DNA of 64,000 bases from Gemmatimonadota bacterium (GTDB taxonomy: Bacteria > Gemmatimonadota > Gemmatimonadetes > Longimicrobiales > Gaopeijiaceae): NCBI GenBank assembly GCA_028874985.1, contig JAPPGI010000058.1, forward strand, positions 25,673 to 89,672, in the 5' to 3' direction. The notes beneath the pieces are model-generated. The model saw only the letters and a program-made list of their open reading frames with translations, searched no databases and was not told the origin of the DNA. Positions 27,379 to 38,211 of the stretch are shown one piece after another (position 1 is the first letter of the stretch; the number at the start of each line of letters is the position of its first letter). The translations under genes were made by a program, and so were the position numbers.

Positions 27379-27923
27379 TCGTTTTGTCTCCCAAGAGGGC
27401 CTGATATGGTCTCCGTGATCCCCCGGCGGTTGCTTTGGCAGGCCGCGAGTACCTTTCCAGGGGACTTCGCCAACGTATCATACACACTACTCGTCCGTCG
27501 GGTTCACGAACATCGCACCGACCGCCGACGACGGGGCCCGCGCACGACGCTTCGCGCGCGGATTACGCACCCGGTAACGCAATTATCGGGAATCCCGGCG
27601 ACCGTCGCCAGTCGGGCGACCCTGCCGGCCCCACGGAGACCCCCGGGGCCTTGATCCCCGCCTGACTCTCCGCTACCAATGGAATAGGGGTCGGCGACAG
27701 GCCGCCCCCGAAAGGGAAATCACGGCGATTTGTGGCGTATTGCGGCCGGGAACAGCTAAAAAGCCACCCGCGGCGACGCGGGTCTTCGATGCCGCCGGAC
27801 ACAAAGCCGGGAGTTCCACCGGAGACCGGCCAACTCCCCGGTCCCGGAAGCTGTTTCGCCACAAAAGCGTCCATGGGACCCGGCCCGGCCGGATCCCCTA
27901 CACGCCGGGCTCCGGTGAAGGAA
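27379..27923. other. 545-bp divergent intergenic region upstream of metH
   Basis: This gap should hold divergent promoters for the plug-protein run (minus) and metH (plus). The half nearest metH holds the candidate structured leader described separately. In the other half (27379-27686) I see no gene or clear site beyond the copy-A ribosome site. Confidence 0.5.
27687..27857 (+). promoter_or_regulatory. Candidate structured leader RNA (riboswitch-like) upstream of metH
   Basis: By eye, several helices nest here. A hairpin at 27687-27708 pairs GGGG and CGGC with GCCG and CCCC. A 9-bp helix (27749-27757 with 27849-27857, core AACAGCT/AGCTGTT) encloses two hairpins. One is 27766-27783, a 7-bp stem with a GCGA tetraloop. 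The other is 27807-27841, CCGGGAGTT with AACTCCCCGG, capped by CCGG-AGA-CCGG. The layout is a three-way junction. Two strings recall known riboswitches: GGAGACCGGCCA fits the last part of the B12 box, and GGACACAAAGCC differs at one base from a conserved c-di-GMP-I string. Neither full consensus is present. Cobalamin would be a sensible ligand because MetH uses it, but the class is unassigned and GC-rich DNA folds easily by chance. Confidence 0.35.
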
Positions 27924-30900
27924 ATGCGGCATCCAGTGAGACCTGCCAGGGCGAAGACCGGTACGCCGTGGAGGCATCGGCGAATTCGCGCTGTCGACCG
28001 GATCCTCGAAGAGCGCATCCTCGTGCTCGACGGCGCGATGGGAACGATGATCCAACGGTACGGCCTCGGCGAAGCCGACTTCCGGGGCGACCACTTCACC
28101 ACCCACCCCACCCCGCTTCTCGGCAACAACGACCTCCTCTCGCTCACCCGCCCCGACGTGATCGGCGAGATCCACCGCGCCTACCTGGATGCGGGCGCCG
28201 ACATCATCGAGACGAACACGTTCAGCGCCACGCGGCTGCCCATGGCCGACTACGGCGTGGAGGACGCCGTCGGCGAGATCAACCTCGCGGCGGCCCGGAT
28301 CGCGCGGCAGGCCGCCGACGAGTACGCCGCCCGCACCCCGGACCGGCCCCGCTTCGTGGCCGGCATCCTGGGCCCGATGAACCGCACGGCCTCGATCTCG
28401 GCCGACGTGAACGACCCGGGGGCGAGACAGGTCACCTTCGAGGAACTCCGCACGGCGTACGGCGAGCAGGTCAGGGCCCTGATCGCGGGCGGCGTCGACC
28501 TCCTCATGGTCGAGACCATCTTCGACACGCTGAACGCGAAGGCCGCCCTCTTCGCGATCCTGGAGGCGCGGGAGGCGACCGGCCGCGACGTCCCCATCAT
28601 GATTTCGGGCACGATCACCGACCAGAGCGGCCGCACCCTCACCGGCCAGACCCCGGAGGCCTTCTACAATTCGCTCGGGCACGCGGCCCCGCTGTCGTTC
28701 GGGCTCAACTGCGCGCTGGGGCCCGACGCGCTGCGTCCCTACCTGCAGGAGCTGTCCACCGTCTGCGAGAGCCGGGTGAGCTGCCACCCCAACGCGGGTC
28801 TCCCCAACGAATTCGGCGGCTACGACCTGTCCCCCGACGACATGGCGCGCACCATGGGCGAGTTCGCCCGGGCCGGCTTCCTCAACCTCGCGGGCGGGTG
28901 TTGCGGCACCACCCCCGAGCACATCGCCGCGATCGCGGGGGCGGTCGCGGGGGTGGCACCCCGCCGACGCCCCGATCACCCCGTGCGCACCCGCCTCGCG
29001 GGCCTGGAACCCGTGACCATCGGCCCCGACTCGCTCTTCGTGAACGTGGGCGAACGCACCAACGTGACCGGGTCGGCCCGCTTCGCCCGGCTGATCAGGG
29101 ACGGCGACTACGAGGCCGGGCTGGAGGTGGCGCGGCAGCAGGTGCGGGGCGGCGCCCAGATCATCGACGTCAACATGGACGAGGGGCTGCTCGACGCCGA
29201 GGCGGCGATGGTGAGATTCCTGAACCTGATGGCCGCCGAGCCCGAGATCGCCCGGGTCCCCTTCATGATCGACTCTTCGAAGTGGGAGGTGATCGAGGCC
29301 GGGCTGAGGTGCGTGCAGGGGAAGGCGGTGGTGAACTCGATCAGCCTCAAGGACGGCGAGGACGCGCTGCGGGAGAAGGCGCGCCTGGCGCGACGCTACG
29401 GGGCGGCGGTGGTGGTGATGGCCTTCGACGAGAGCGGCCAGGCCGACACCGCGGACCACAAGGTGGAGATCTGCGCGCGCGCCTACGACATCCTGGTGCG
29501 GCAGGAGGGGTTTCCCGCCGAGGACATCATCTTCGACCCCAACGTCTTCGCCGTCGCGACGGGGATCGCGGAGCACAACGAGTACGCGTTGGCCTTCTTC
29601 GAGGCGACGCGCCGGATCAAGGCGAATCTACCCCATGCGCTGGTGAGCGGCGGCGTCAGCAACGTCTCCTTCTCCTTCCGCGGGAGCCACGGGGTACGTG
29701 AGGCCATGCACTCGGCATTCCTGTACCACGCGGGTCTGGCAGGGATGGATATGGGGATTGTAAACGCCGGTGCCATAGCGGTTTATGACGAGATACCCGA
29801 TGAATTGCTCGAAGCGGTCGAGGATGTGCTGCTCAACCGGAACGAGGAGGCCACCGAACGCCTGACGGCCCTGGCGGGCAGCTACCGGGGAAGCTCCGGA
29901 GGGGATACGGACGACCTCTCGTGGCGCGACGCTCCGGTGGAGGCGCGGCTCGGCCACGCGCTGGTCCACGGCGTGACCGACCACATCGAGGCGGACACCG
30001 AGGAGGCCCGGCGGGGGGCGGAGCGCGCGCTGGATGTGATCGAGGGGCCCCTGATGACGGGCATGAACACCGTGGGGGACCTCTTCGGTTCCGGGAAGAT
30101 GTTCCTCCCTCAGGTCGTCAAGAGCGCCCGCGTGATGAAGCGGGCCGTGGGGTACCTGGTGCCGTACCTGGAGCGCGAGAAACCGGCCGGCGGCACGTCC
30201 CGCTCGGCGGGGCGCATCGTGCTCGCCACCGTCAAGGGGGACGTGCACGATATCGGCAAGAACATCGTCGGGGTCGTGCTGCAGTGCAACAACTACGAGG
30301 TCTTCGACCTGGGCGTGATGGTGCCCGCGGAGGTGATCCTGGGGAAGGCGCGCGAGGTGGAGGCCGACATCGTCGGGCTCTCGGGACTGATTACGCCGAG
30401 CCTCGACCAGATGGTGCACGTGGCCTCCGAGATGGAGCGCACGGGAATGGACATGCCGCTTCTGATAGGCGGCGCCACCACTTCGCGGGTCCACACCGCG
30501 GTGAAGATCGAGGAGAGGTACTCGGGGGCCACCGTTCACGTGCTCGACGCCTCCCGGTGCGCGGCGGTGGCGGGCAAGCTCCTGGACCCGGTCAGCCGGG
30601 CTCCGTACTCCGCCGGCATTCGCGAAGAGTACGCCGCCGTTCGCCGGAGACGGCAGGCCCGGGGCAAGCGGGCTCCGCTCCTGGCGCTCGAAGAGGCCCG
30701 CGCGAACCGGCTGAGGCCGAATTGGAGCCGGTACCGCCCCGTCCGGCCCACCTTCACCGGCGACCGGGTCTTCCCGAGCGCTCCGACGCGCCCCGTCGCC
30801 GGTGGCCACGGCCCATCGGCCGCGCCACCGGCCCGGACCCGCCCCTCCTACGACCTGGACGAACTCACCGGACGGATCGACTGGACCCCCTTCTTCCACA

Positions 30901-31799
30901 CCTGGGAGCTCAGGGGCACCTTCCCCGACATTCTCGCCGACCCGGATACCGGGCCCCAGGCCACCTCCCTGCACGAGGACGCACTCGCACTCCTCGGCCG
31001 CATCCGGCGCGAGGGGCTGTTGGCCGCGCGGGCGGTGGTGGGACTCTACCCGGCAAACGCGGTGGGGGACGACATCGTCTTCTACTCCGACGAGTCTCGG
31101 AGCGACGTGCTGGCGGTGTTGCCATGCCTGCGCCAGCAGTTCGCCAAGGGAAGCGCGCGGCCGAACCTGTGCCTGGCGGATTTCGTGGCACCGGCGGGCT
31201 CGGGGGTGGCCGACTGGGCCGGGGCGTTCGTGGTCACCGCCGGGGAAGGCGTCAACGAGCTCTGCGCCGAATTCGAAGCCGCGGGGGACGACTACCGGAG
31301 CATCCTGGCGAAGGCGCTCGCAGACCGCCTCGCCGAGGCCTTCGCCGAACGGATGCACGAGCGCGTGCGCAGGGAGTTCTGGGGATACGCGCCGAAGGAG
31401 TCTCTGACGAACCGGCAGCTGATCGCCGAGGAGTACGGCGGAATCCGGCCGGCGCCGGGGTATCCGGCCTGTCCGGATCACTCGGGCAAGCGGACCATCT
31501 TCGAGTTGCTGGACGCGGAGAGGATCGGGGTGACGCTGACCGAGAGTTGCGCCATGTTCCCCGCCGCGTCCGTATCCGGGCTCTATGTCGGGCACCCGGA
31601 CAGCTTCTATTTCGGGGTCGGACGGGTCGGTCGCGACCAGCTCGAGGACTACGCGCGGCGCAACGGGATGGGCGTGGAGGAAACCGCACGGTGGCTGGCG
31701 CCGAACCTGGCGGAGGAGGACGGGACCGCGGGCTCGGGCCGCGTGGTGACGGCGGCGGGCGCGGGCGCGGGCGGGCGGGCGGAGGGCGGCGGTGGCTGA
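27924..31799 (+). CDS. metH: Cobalamin-dependent methionine synthase
   Basis: MetH transfers the methyl group from 5-methyl-THF through cobalamin to homocysteine. The 1291-residue protein has all modules in order. The homocysteine domain runs over about 25-335 (LDGAMGTM; zinc cysteines in LNCALG and [10 protein letters not shown]). The pterin-binding barrel covers about 350-630 ([17 protein letters not shown]). The cobalamin cap is at about 640-740. The B12-binding domain (about 745-900) has the base-off ligand motif DVHDIGKN near residue 772. The AdoMet reactivation domain is at about 950-1270 ([18 protein letters not shown]). Length is close to E. coli MetH. An ATG at 27924 is chosen; 27873 is also in frame. 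It overlaps the downstream methyltransferase/reductase gene by 8 bp, forming a methionine operon. Confidence 0.96.
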   Translation: MRHPVRPARAKTGTPWRHRRIRAVDRILEERILVLDGAMGTMIQRYGLGEADFRGDHFTTHPTPLLGNNDLLSLTRPDVIGEIHRAYLDAGADIIETNTFSATRLPMADYGVEDAVGEINLAAARIARQAADEYAARTPDRPRFVAGILGPMNRTASISADVNDPGARQVTFEELRTAYGEQVRALIAGGVDLLMVETIFDTLNAKAALFAILEAREATGRDVPIMISGTITDQSGRTLTGQTPEAFYNSLGHAAPLSFGLNCALGPDALRPYLQELSTVCESRVSCHPNAGLPNEFGGYDLSPDDMARTMGEFARAGFLNLAGGCCGTTPEHIAAIAGAVAGVAPRRRPDHPVRTRLAGLEPVTIGPDSLFVNVGERTNVTGSARFARLIRDGDYEAGLEVARQQVRGGAQIIDVNMDEGLLDAEAAMVRFLNLMAAEPEIARVPFMIDSSKWEVIEAGLRCVQGKAVVNSISLKDGEDALREKARLARRYGAAVVVMAFDESGQADTADHKVEICARAYDILVRQEGFPAEDIIFDPNVFAVATGIAEHNEYALAFFEATRRIKANLPHALVSGGVSNVSFSFRGSHGVREAMHSAFLYHAGLAGMDMGIVNAGAIAVYDEIPDELLEAVEDVLLNRNEEATERLTALAGSYRGSSGGDTDDLSWRDAPVEARLGHALVHGVTDHIEADTEEARRGAERALDVIEGPLMTGMNTVGDLFGSGKMFLPQVVKSARVMKRAVGYLVPYLEREKPAGGTSRSAGRIVLATVKGDVHDIGKNIVGVVLQCNNYEVFDLGVMVPAEVILGKAREVEADIVGLSGLITPSLDQMVHVASEMERTGMDMPLLIGGATTSRVHTAVKIEERYSGATVHVLDASRCAAVAGKLLDPVSRAPYSAGIREEYAAVRRRRQARGKRAPLLALEEARANRLRPNWSRYRPVRPTFTGDRVFPSAPTRPVAGGHGPSAAPPARTRPSYDLDELTGRIDWTPFFHTWELRGTFPDILADPDTGPQATSLHEDALALLGRIRREGLLAARAVVGLYPANAVGDDIVFYSDESRSDVLAVLPCLRQQFAKGSARPNLCLADFVAPAGSGVADWAGAFVVTAGEGVNELCAEFEAAGDDYRSILAKALADRLAEAFAERMHERVRREFWGYAPKESLTNRQLIAEEYGGIRPAPGYPACPDHSGKRTIFELLDAERIGVTLTESCAMFPAASVSGLYVGHPDSFYFGVGRVGRDQLEDYARRNGMGVEETARWLAPNLAEEDGTAGSGRVVTAAGAGAGGRAEGGGG

Positions 31800-33642
31800 C
31801 CTGCGTGCGATGCTCGGCGAGGGGCGGGCTCTCGTGGCCGACGGCGCGATGGGCACGATGCTCTACGAACGGGGCGTCTTCCTGAACGTCTGCTACGACG
31901 AACTCAACGCCACGCACCCCGAGCTCATCGCGGAGGTGCACGCCCGGTACCTCCGAGCCGGAGCGGAGATCCTGGAGACCAACACCTTCGAGGCGAACCC
32001 GGTCAAGCTCTCGTCGTACCGGCTGGAGGACCGAACCGAGGAGCTGAACCGGCGCGCCGCCGGGATCGCAGTGCGGGCGGCGGGTGGCCGGGCCGCGGTG
32101 GCGGGCGCGATCGGGCCGCTGGGCATCCGCGTCGAGCCGCTGGGGCCGACATCGCTGGAGGAGGCCCGGGAGTACTTCGGCCGCCAGGTGGACGGGCTGC
32201 TGGAGGGCGGGGTCGACGGGTTCATCCTGGAGACCTTCTCGGACCTGGCCGAACTGGAGCAGGCGCTGCGGGCGGTGAGGAGCCGGTGCGGCCTGCCCGT
32301 GATCGCCCAGGTGACGGTGGAGGGCGACGATGGGAAGACCGCCTCGGGCGTCTCCGTCGAACAGGCGGCGCGCGCGGCCGACGAGTGGGGCGCCGACGCG
32401 GTTGGACTCAACTGTTCGGTCGGCCCGGCCGTCGTGCTGGAGGCGCTGGAACGCATGGCCCGGGTCACCTCCCTCCCCCTCTCCGCCCAGCCCAACGCGG
32501 GACAGCCCGTTGCCGTGCGCCAGCGCAAGATGTACCTCACCCGGCCCGACTACATGGCCCGGTACGCGCGCCGCCTGGTCGACGCGGGGGCGCGCATCGT
32601 GGGCGGCTGTTGCGGCACCACCCCGGAGCACATCCGCAGCATCGCCGAGCATGTCAGGGCGAGCCGGCCACGCGCGTCGCCGGTGCGGATCACACGCCGG
32701 GCGGCCCCCGATGTGCGCGGCGGGCCGGTCCGGCCGCTGGCGGCGCGTTCGACCCTGGGCCGCCGCCTCGCGGACGGCGACTTCGTCACCTCGGTACAGG
32801 TGCTGCCCCCCCGCGGATGGAACACCGAAGCCCTCGTGCAGGACTGCCGCGCCCTGGCCGCGGCCGGCGCCGACGTGATCGCCGTGCGGGAGGACCGCGG
32901 CGCCGCCCGGCTGGGTGTGTTCCCCACCGCCGCCCTGATCGCGCGCTCGTGTCCGGGCGTCGAGCCGCTGGTCCACTACACCTGCCGCGACCGCAAGCTC
33001 CCGAGGATGATCAGCGATCTCCTGGGCGCGGCGGCCACCGGCATCCACAACGTCCTCCTCCTCACCGGCGACCCCCCGGGTCCCGCCCCCTACCCCGACT
33101 ACCGGTCCGTCGTCGACGTCGACTCGATCGGCCTCACGAATGTCGTCACGGGTCTGAACAACGGGGTCGACCCCTCCGGCAACGATCTCGGCGAGCCGGC
33201 GGGCTTCGTGGCGGGCGTCGCCCTCGACCAGTCGGGGCGCGACCGGAGGCGGGAACTGGCGCGATTCCGCTGGAAGGTGGACGCCGGAGCCGACTTCGCC
33301 GTGACCCGGCCGGTCTTCGACACCGGCGCGCTGCGGCAATTCCTGGCCGAGGTTGAACGGAAGATCCCGGTGATCGCGGGAATCCTGCCGCTCGAGAGCT
33401 CCCGGCAGGCGGAGTTTCTGCAGAACGAGGTTCCGGGCGTTCATGTGCCGGACCGGGTGGTGGAGCGGATGCGCCGGGCGGAGGGGCGGGGTTCGGGCCG
33501 GGCCGCCGCCGAAGGCGTGGAGATCGCGTGCGGGATCGCGGGAGAGCTGCGGGGCCGGGTCGCCGGGGTGCAGATCTCGGCCGTTCGCGAGGGGGTGGGA
33601 GCCGTGTTGGGGGTGGTGGAGGGGCTGGGGGTCCGTGGATGA
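31792..33642 (+). CDS. Bifunctional homocysteine S-methyltransferase / methylenetetrahydrofolate reductase
   Basis: A 616-residue fusion of the YitJ type. Residues 1-290 are a homocysteine methyltransferase domain ([23 protein letters not shown], and the zinc cysteines in LNCSVG and [11 protein letters not shown]). Residues 320-616 are a methylenetetrahydrofolate reductase barrel ([42 protein letters not shown]). The reductase makes 5-methyl-THF, the methyl donor of MetH, so the operon links production of the donor to its use. The N-terminal domain may methylate homocysteine from another donor. GTG at 31792 has a GGAGGGC site upstream and overlaps the metH stop by 8 bp. No tail rearrangement is seen. 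Confidence 0.92.
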   Translation: MADLRAMLGEGRALVADGAMGTMLYERGVFLNVCYDELNATHPELIAEVHARYLRAGAEILETNTFEANPVKLSSYRLEDRTEELNRRAAGIAVRAAGGRAAVAGAIGPLGIRVEPLGPTSLEEAREYFGRQVDGLLEGGVDGFILETFSDLAELEQALRAVRSRCGLPVIAQVTVEGDDGKTASGVSVEQAARAADEWGADAVGLNCSVGPAVVLEALERMARVTSLPLSAQPNAGQPVAVRQRKMYLTRPDYMARYARRLVDAGARIVGGCCGTTPEHIRSIAEHVRASRPRASPVRITRRAAPDVRGGPVRPLAARSTLGRRLADGDFVTSVQVLPPRGWNTEALVQDCRALAAAGADVIAVREDRGAARLGVFPTAALIARSCPGVEPLVHYTCRDRKLPRMISDLLGAAATGIHNVLLLTGDPPGPAPYPDYRSVVDVDSIGLTNVVTGLNNGVDPSGNDLGEPAGFVAGVALDQSGRDRRRELARFRWKVDAGADFAVTRPVFDTGALRQFLAEVERKIPVIAGILPLESSRQAEFLQNEVPGVHVPDRVVERMRRAEGRGSGRAAAEGVEIACGIAGELRGRVAGVQISAVREGVGAVLGVVEGLGVRG

Positions 33643-33708
33643 GGCCGCCGGAGCCCGGAGGTTGCCGAGGCACCGGTCCGGCCGGGTTTGTCCACCGGCT
33701 CCCGGCAG

Positions 33709-34674
33709 TCATCGCTTCCGCGTCGAACCGCGTGACTCCCATGCTTCACCCTGCGCTCGTTCAGCGCTTATCCCCCCCACCCTCCCCAGCCGCCGCGCTG
33801 CTTCGCGGATCGGCAGGTTGCTCACATACACCTTATCCGCCCCCACCGTCCTGAGACGGCGCACCGACCGCGCACAGATCTCGTCGGCGCCCGTCCCGGC
33901 GGCGAATTCCGCCGTGATCTCGCGGCCCGGGACCGGAAAGTACCGGTTGAGGTAGTCCAGCGTCCCGGGATTCGCGCTCCGGTACAGGAACACTCCGTAC
34001 ACGACCGGGAGGTCCACGCCCAGGCGATCCAGCTCGGCGCGGAAGCGCTCCACCGGGCCGAGCGAGTGGTGGGACACGATCTGCGTGAGGACGAAGTCGG
34101 CGCTGAAGTCGTCCGCGGCCACGAAGCGGGCCTGCTCCACCGGATCGCGGTGCGGGTTCGCCCACCCGCCGAGCGGGAACCCGGGCTGTTCGCGCCGCAG
34201 GATCGCGCGCAGATCCTTGCCGTGCGGGACGCAGCGCTCGGGCCCTACCGAGTGGTCGCCCCCCACCACCGCCACCCCCGCCACCCCCAGCCCCATCGCC
34301 CTCTGCGCGAACAGCCGGCAGTACGCCAGCGGGTGCTTGCACGTCAGGAAGGGCACCACCGTTGCCAGGTCCGCGGCACCGCCCAGATTCGCGGCCAGGT
34401 GGGCCAGACTCTCCTCCTCCGGATCTCCGGCGGCGTCGTCGGTGAGGAGGACGAAGGTGCCGCTGCGGGCCAGGCGCCGAAGCGCATGGTACATGTCGAT
34501 CCAGACATCCATGCCGCGGGCCGCGTCCAGCCCCAGGCGCGGAGGCCGCAGTTCGACCCCGACAAGGGGCCCGGGTTCGTGCAGACGTTCCACGATGCCC
34601 TCCGGAGGGCGGGACCGGTGGACGCCGCCGGGGCCCGGCCGCCCCATCCGGGCTTCACTGGCCGCCGCGCACAT
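33709..34674 (-). CDS. Methylenetetrahydrofolate reductase-like protein
   Basis: A 321-residue TIM-barrel protein of the MTHF reductase superfamily. Supporting stretches are LVGVELRPPRLGLD at the N-terminus, the DxxxD-like VLLTDDAAGDPEEES, VPFLTCKHPLAYC, GVAVVGGDHSVGP, FPLGGWANPHRDP, FVLTQIVSHHSLG and PVVYGVFLYRSANP. It is clearly different from the reductase half of the neighbouring fusion, so the locus carries two reductase-type proteins. The substrate could still be a different folate or a related one-carbon donor. The ATG at 34674 overlaps the TGA of the aminopeptidase P gene (TGATG). It is the last gene of the minus-strand S9-M24 run and converges on the fusion gene with a 66-bp gap. Confidence 0.75.
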   Translation of the reverse strand: MCAAASEARMGRPGPGGVHRSRPPEGIVERLHEPGPLVGVELRPPRLGLDAARGMDVWIDMYHALRRLARSGTFVLLTDDAAGDPEEESLAHLAANLGGAADLATVVPFLTCKHPLAYCRLFAQRAMGLGVAGVAVVGGDHSVGPERCVPHGKDLRAILRREQPGFPLGGWANPHRDPVEQARFVAADDFSADFVLTQIVSHHSLGPVERFRAELDRLGVDLPVVYGVFLYRSANPGTLDYLNRYFPVPGREITAEFAAGTGADEICARSVRRLRTVGADKVYVSNLPIREAARRLGRVGGISAERAQGEAWESRGSTRKR

Positions 34675-36062
34675 CACCCCTCCGTCAGCCGCACCAGTTC
34701 GTCCACCCCCACCGGAAGCCCGGCGGTCAGCACCTCGGCGCCCTCCCCCGTGATCAGCACGTCGTCCTCGATCCGGATGCCGGTTCCCTCCAGGGCGGGC
34801 AGCTCCGGATCGCGGCCGGGCGGGAAGTAGAGCCCCGGCTCCACGGTGAACACCATGCCGGGCTCGAGCCGCACCGGTCCGCTCCGGTCGCGGTAGGGTC
34901 CGGCGTCGTGGGTGTCCAGCCCGAGCCAGTGGGAGGTCCGGTGCGGGAAGAACGGGCGGTAGAGCTTCCGCTCCCCCACCTCCTCGGGCGGCCCCTTCAC
35001 GGCACCGACCGCGACCAGTCCCTCCGAGACCTCGCGAACGGCCGCCGCGTGAACCCCGTCGAGCGTCGTGCCCGGTGCACAGGCGGCCACGGCCGCCCGG
35101 TGAGCGTTCAGCACCACTTCGTACACTTCGCGCCGGACGCCCTCGAGTCCCCGCGACGCCGGGACGGTTCGCGTGATGTCCGCGGCGTAGCCGCCGTACT
35201 CGGCCCCCGCGTCCACGAGGACCAGGTCGTCGGCGCCGACGCGGGAGTCGTTGGCCGTGTAGTGGAGCGTACACGCGTTCACCCCCGCGGCGACGATCGT
35301 CGTGAAGGCGGGGCCGCCGGCGCCCCGGCTCCGAAACCCGAACTCCAGCGCGGCCTCAACCTCCCACTCCCCCACGCCCGCCCGGACCCTCGGCAACGCC
35401 TCACGGAAGGCCGCCACGGTGATCTTCGCGGCTCGCCGAATGCGTGCGATTTCGGCGGCGTCCTTCCGCAGGCGCAACCCGTCCAGGATCGCGCCGGGGT
35501 CCACGAGCCGGTACGGGCCGACTCCGTCCCGCGGCCTGCGGCTCCATCCGCCGCGGAGAGCTTCCCGGACCACCCGGTCGCACATCTCGCTCGCACCGAG
35601 CCGGTACCAGATCCCGTCTCCCCCGGCCAGCAACCCGGACGCGCGCGTGGAAAAGTCCCCGAGGGGAAGGACCCTGTCGGCACCGAAGGCGGCCCTCGCG
35701 TCGTCCGGATCGCGCATGGACCCCGTCCAGAGTTCCCTTGCCGGGTCCCGTTCCGGCACGAACAGCACGAAGCGGTCCTCGTCCGCGAACCCCCTGAAGA
35801 GGGCGATGCCGTCGGGCAGGTCCCACCCCGTCAGGTACAGCAGTTCCGAGTCGGCGCGGTAACGGTACTCGGAGTCTCCGCTCCTGAACCGTACCGGGGC
35901 GGCGGGAAGCACCATCGCCCCGTCCCCGAGCCGCGAGAAGAGCCGGTCGCGACGGTCGCCGTGCGGGATCGGTGGGAGCGACCCGCCGCTGCGCGGGCCG
36001 CCGCTCACCGCGGGCCGGCAGCCCGTAGGCAGGACCCTCCCGGCATTCGACCCGCGATGCAT
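34674..36062 (-). CDS. pepP: M24 family Xaa-Pro aminopeptidase
   Basis: Aminopeptidase P removes an N-terminal residue that precedes proline. The protein is about 462 residues. The N-terminal creatinase-like domain includes YRADSELLYLTGWDLPDG. The C-terminal pita-bread domain has the dinuclear metal ligands: LHYTANDS, LVDAGAEYGGYAADITRT (two Asp), HRTSHWLGLDTHD (His), VFTVEPGLYFP (Glu) and GTGIRIEDDVLI (Glu). The start is uncertain. The ATG at 36062 lies 20 bp after the S9 peptidase stop; a GTG at 36008 would also retain the full fold. It forms an operon with the S9 peptidase upstream and the MTHF-reductase-like gene downstream. No signal peptide is obvious, so a cytoplasmic role in peptide turnover is likely. 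Confidence 0.9.
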   Translation of the reverse strand: MHRGSNAGRVLPTGCRPAVSGGPRSGGSLPPIPHGDRRDRLFSRLGDGAMVLPAAPVRFRSGDSEYRYRADSELLYLTGWDLPDGIALFRGFADEDRFVLFVPERDPARELWTGSMRDPDDARAAFGADRVLPLGDFSTRASGLLAGGDGIWYRLGASEMCDRVVREALRGGWSRRPRDGVGPYRLVDPGAILDGLRLRKDAAEIARIRRAAKITVAAFREALPRVRAGVGEWEVEAALEFGFRSRGAGGPAFTTIVAAGVNACTLHYTANDSRVGADDLVLVDAGAEYGGYAADITRTVPASRGLEGVRREVYEVVLNAHRAAVAACAPGTTLDGVHAAAVREVSEGLVAVGAVKGPPEEVGERKLYRPFFPHRTSHWLGLDTHDAGPYRDRSGPVRLEPGMVFTVEPGLYFPPGRDPELPALEGTGIRIEDDVLITGEGAEVLTAGLPVGVDELVRLTEG

Positions 36063-36081
36063 CCGGGCCCGGTCGCTTCGC

Positions 36082-38211
36082 TCACCCGCCCGCACCCGTC
36101 TCGGTGCGCCTCCGGGGCGGGTTCTCGACAAGGAAATGAACGAACCAGCTCCGGATTCGCTCCAGCCGGTCCACGAGCAGCCACGGTTCGCCGGTCCGGG
36201 ACAGGCCGTGCGACGACCGGGGGTAGCGCACCATCTCCACGGGCACGCCCAGCTTCTTCAGCGACATGAACCACTGTTCACCGTCCCCGATCGGGGTGCG
36301 GTAGTCGTTCTCGCTGTGAATGATCAGGGTGGGCGCGGTGACGTTCTCGACGTAGGAGATCGGGGAGAGGCGGCGGTAGAGGTCCCGCTGCTCCCACGGC
36401 GGCCCGTAGAACTCGTACTCGGTGAGGCGCTGAGCATCCGAGGTGCCCCACCAGCTCTCCCAGTTGACGATCGAGCGCGAGGTCACGGCCGCTTGGAAGC
36501 GATCGGTCGTCGCGGTCAGCCAGTTGGTCATGAAGCCGCCGTAGCTGCCACCCGACACGCCCAGGCGGTTCGCGTCGATCTCAGGGTACGCCGCGAGCGC
36601 CGCCTCGACGCCGGCCAGGTAGTCCTCCCGGTCCACGATGCCCCATTCTCCCCGGGTGGCGTACTGGAAATCGTGCCCGTACCCGGAAGACCCCCGCGGG
36701 TTCGTGTAGAGCACGAAGAAACCGGCCGCGGAGAGGACGTGAAAGGTGGGAAAGAAGGTGTTCCCGTAGGCCGAGTGGGGGCCGCCGTGGATCTTCAGCA
36801 CCATCGGATGGGATCCGCCGGGACGAAAGCCGACCGGCTTCATGACCCAGCCCTCGACTTCGGTCCCGTCTTCGACCGTCCAGGCCAAGCGCTCGGCCGG
36901 CATCAGGGTCACCGCGGACAGCCAGCCGTCGTTGAAGCGGGTGACCTTCTGTTCGCTCGAACCGTCCGGCGGGCCCACGAACAGTTCGGCGGGCGTGACC
37001 GCGTCCGTGCCGGTGAAGGCCATGACGCCCCCGGCAGCGGAGAATGAGAACGAGGACAACCTGCGCGTACCGCTGGTAACCTGCCGCACCCCCTCGCCGG
37101 GCGCCACCGCGAAGAGGTGCCGGTCGCCGCGAATCCCGGCGGAGAAACGGATGCCGCCGGCAGTCCAGTTCGGAGCCCCGGGACGCAGGTCCCAGTCGGC
37201 GGTGAGGTTGACCGGGACACCCCGGAAGTGGCCGTCGGATCCGATCTCCGCCATCAGCAGATCGGTCTGGCTGCCCCTCGCGGGTGTCGACAGGAACGCC
37301 AGGTGGAGGCCGTCGGGAGAAACGGCCGGGGCGCTCTCGGTGCCGGGGTTCGAGGTGAGCCGGCGCACCGTACCTCCCCGGATGTCGACCGCCCAGATGT
37401 CTCCCGAGTTTTCGGAGTCGAGCTCGTCGTCCTCACGTTCGTCCCCGGTGAAGAAGATCACGCTTCCGTCGCGGGACCAAACCGGGTTTCCCACATTGAA
37501 CGACACCCGCGTCAGTTGGTCAGGCGCTCCTCCGGCCGCGTCCACCACCATCAGCTGCCGCTTCTCCCGCGCCAGGTAGTGTGGCTGCAGGGCGAGCCGC
37601 CCGTCCTGCTTGTAGCGCATCGAGGTCACGACCCGCCCGTCAAACCGGGCGGGGTCGAGTGTGCGCGTCACGGCATCCGGCGCGATCCAGCCGTCGCGCC
37701 CCGTCGCCTCGCCCTCGTCGTCTTCCGCGGACTCATCGTCATCCGGCACCTGGACATAAGCGATCAGGGATCCGTCCGGGGACCATACCGGGGCCCCTTC
37801 GACCCCCTCGACGTGGAAGGCTTCGCCGCCCGGACCCCGCACGCGGACGAACCAGACCGTGTTGGGGTCGTCGCCGCGCGGGGATGAGAATGCGAGCAGC
37901 GACCCGTCGGGGGACCAGCGCGGATCGCTCGATTCCTCGCCGGAGCTGGTGACCGGGAACGCGGCACCCACGGGGCGGCCACCGGACAGCGGCTGCAGCC
38001 AGATTTCGCGGTGACGCCGGTTTTCCTCTTCCACCACCGTCGTGACCGTGAAGGCCACATTCGCTCCATCCGGCGAAACGGCAACGTCGCCGACGCCGAC
38101 CAAGCGGTAGTACAGCCCGGGCGCGTAGCCCGGGTTCTGGGCACTCAGACCGCTGGTTGCATGCAAGACGCAAAGAGCCGCTGCAACAACGGCTATCGGG
38201 CCGGACCGCAT
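36082..38211 (-). CDS. Exported S9 family prolyl oligopeptidase / acylaminoacyl-peptidase-like enzyme
   Basis: A 709-residue serine peptidase. The signal peptide spans about residues 1-25 (VVAAALCVLHATSGLSAQ). A seven-bladed propeller (about 30-430) gates the active site, with SPDGANVAFTV, SPDGSLLAFSS and SPDGLHLAFLS. The alpha/beta hydrolase domain (about 450-690) has HGGPHSAYGN as the oxyanion region, the nucleophile in GVSGGSYGGFMT (Ser near 553), Asp in HSENDYRTP and His in YPRSSHGLS. An acidic loop, DDDESAEDDEGEATG, lies in the propeller. The start at ATG 38211 is chosen for the signal peptide and a GGAGG site 8 bp upstream; the frame is open for another 78 codons upstream without support. 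Confidence 0.93.
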   Translation of the reverse strand: MRSGPIAVVAAALCVLHATSGLSAQNPGYAPGLYYRLVGVGDVAVSPDGANVAFTVTTVVEEENRRHREIWLQPLSGGRPVGAAFPVTSSGEESSDPRWSPDGSLLAFSSPRGDDPNTVWFVRVRGPGGEAFHVEGVEGAPVWSPDGSLIAYVQVPDDDESAEDDEGEATGRDGWIAPDAVTRTLDPARFDGRVVTSMRYKQDGRLALQPHYLAREKRQLMVVDAAGGAPDQLTRVSFNVGNPVWSRDGSVIFFTGDEREDDELDSENSGDIWAVDIRGGTVRRLTSNPGTESAPAVSPDGLHLAFLSTPARGSQTDLLMAEIGSDGHFRGVPVNLTADWDLRPGAPNWTAGGIRFSAGIRGDRHLFAVAPGEGVRQVTSGTRRLSSFSFSAAGGVMAFTGTDAVTPAELFVGPPDGSSEQKVTRFNDGWLSAVTLMPAERLAWTVEDGTEVEGWVMKPVGFRPGGSHPMVLKIHGGPHSAYGNTFFPTFHVLSAAGFFVLYTNPRGSSGYGHDFQYATRGEWGIVDREDYLAGVEAALAAYPEIDANRLGVSGGSYGGFMTNWLTATTDRFQAAVTSRSIVNWESWWGTSDAQRLTEYEFYGPPWEQRDLYRRLSPISYVENVTAPTLIIHSENDYRTPIGDGEQWFMSLKKLGVPVEMVRYPRSSHGLSRTGEPWLLVDRLERIRSWFVHFLVENPPRRRTETGAGG

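Noticed and set aside
27816-27833. A full cobalamin riboswitch, suggested by GGAGACCGGCCA upstream of metH
   Set aside because: Only the second half of the B12 box matches. The other conserved blocks (the GGTG-ATCC-type and CCGCxACTG-type strings) were not found, so the class is not claimed.
27937-27954. A second B12-box-like string (GAGACCTGCCA)
   Set aside because: It lies inside the metH coding start and needs an extra base to align with the consensus.
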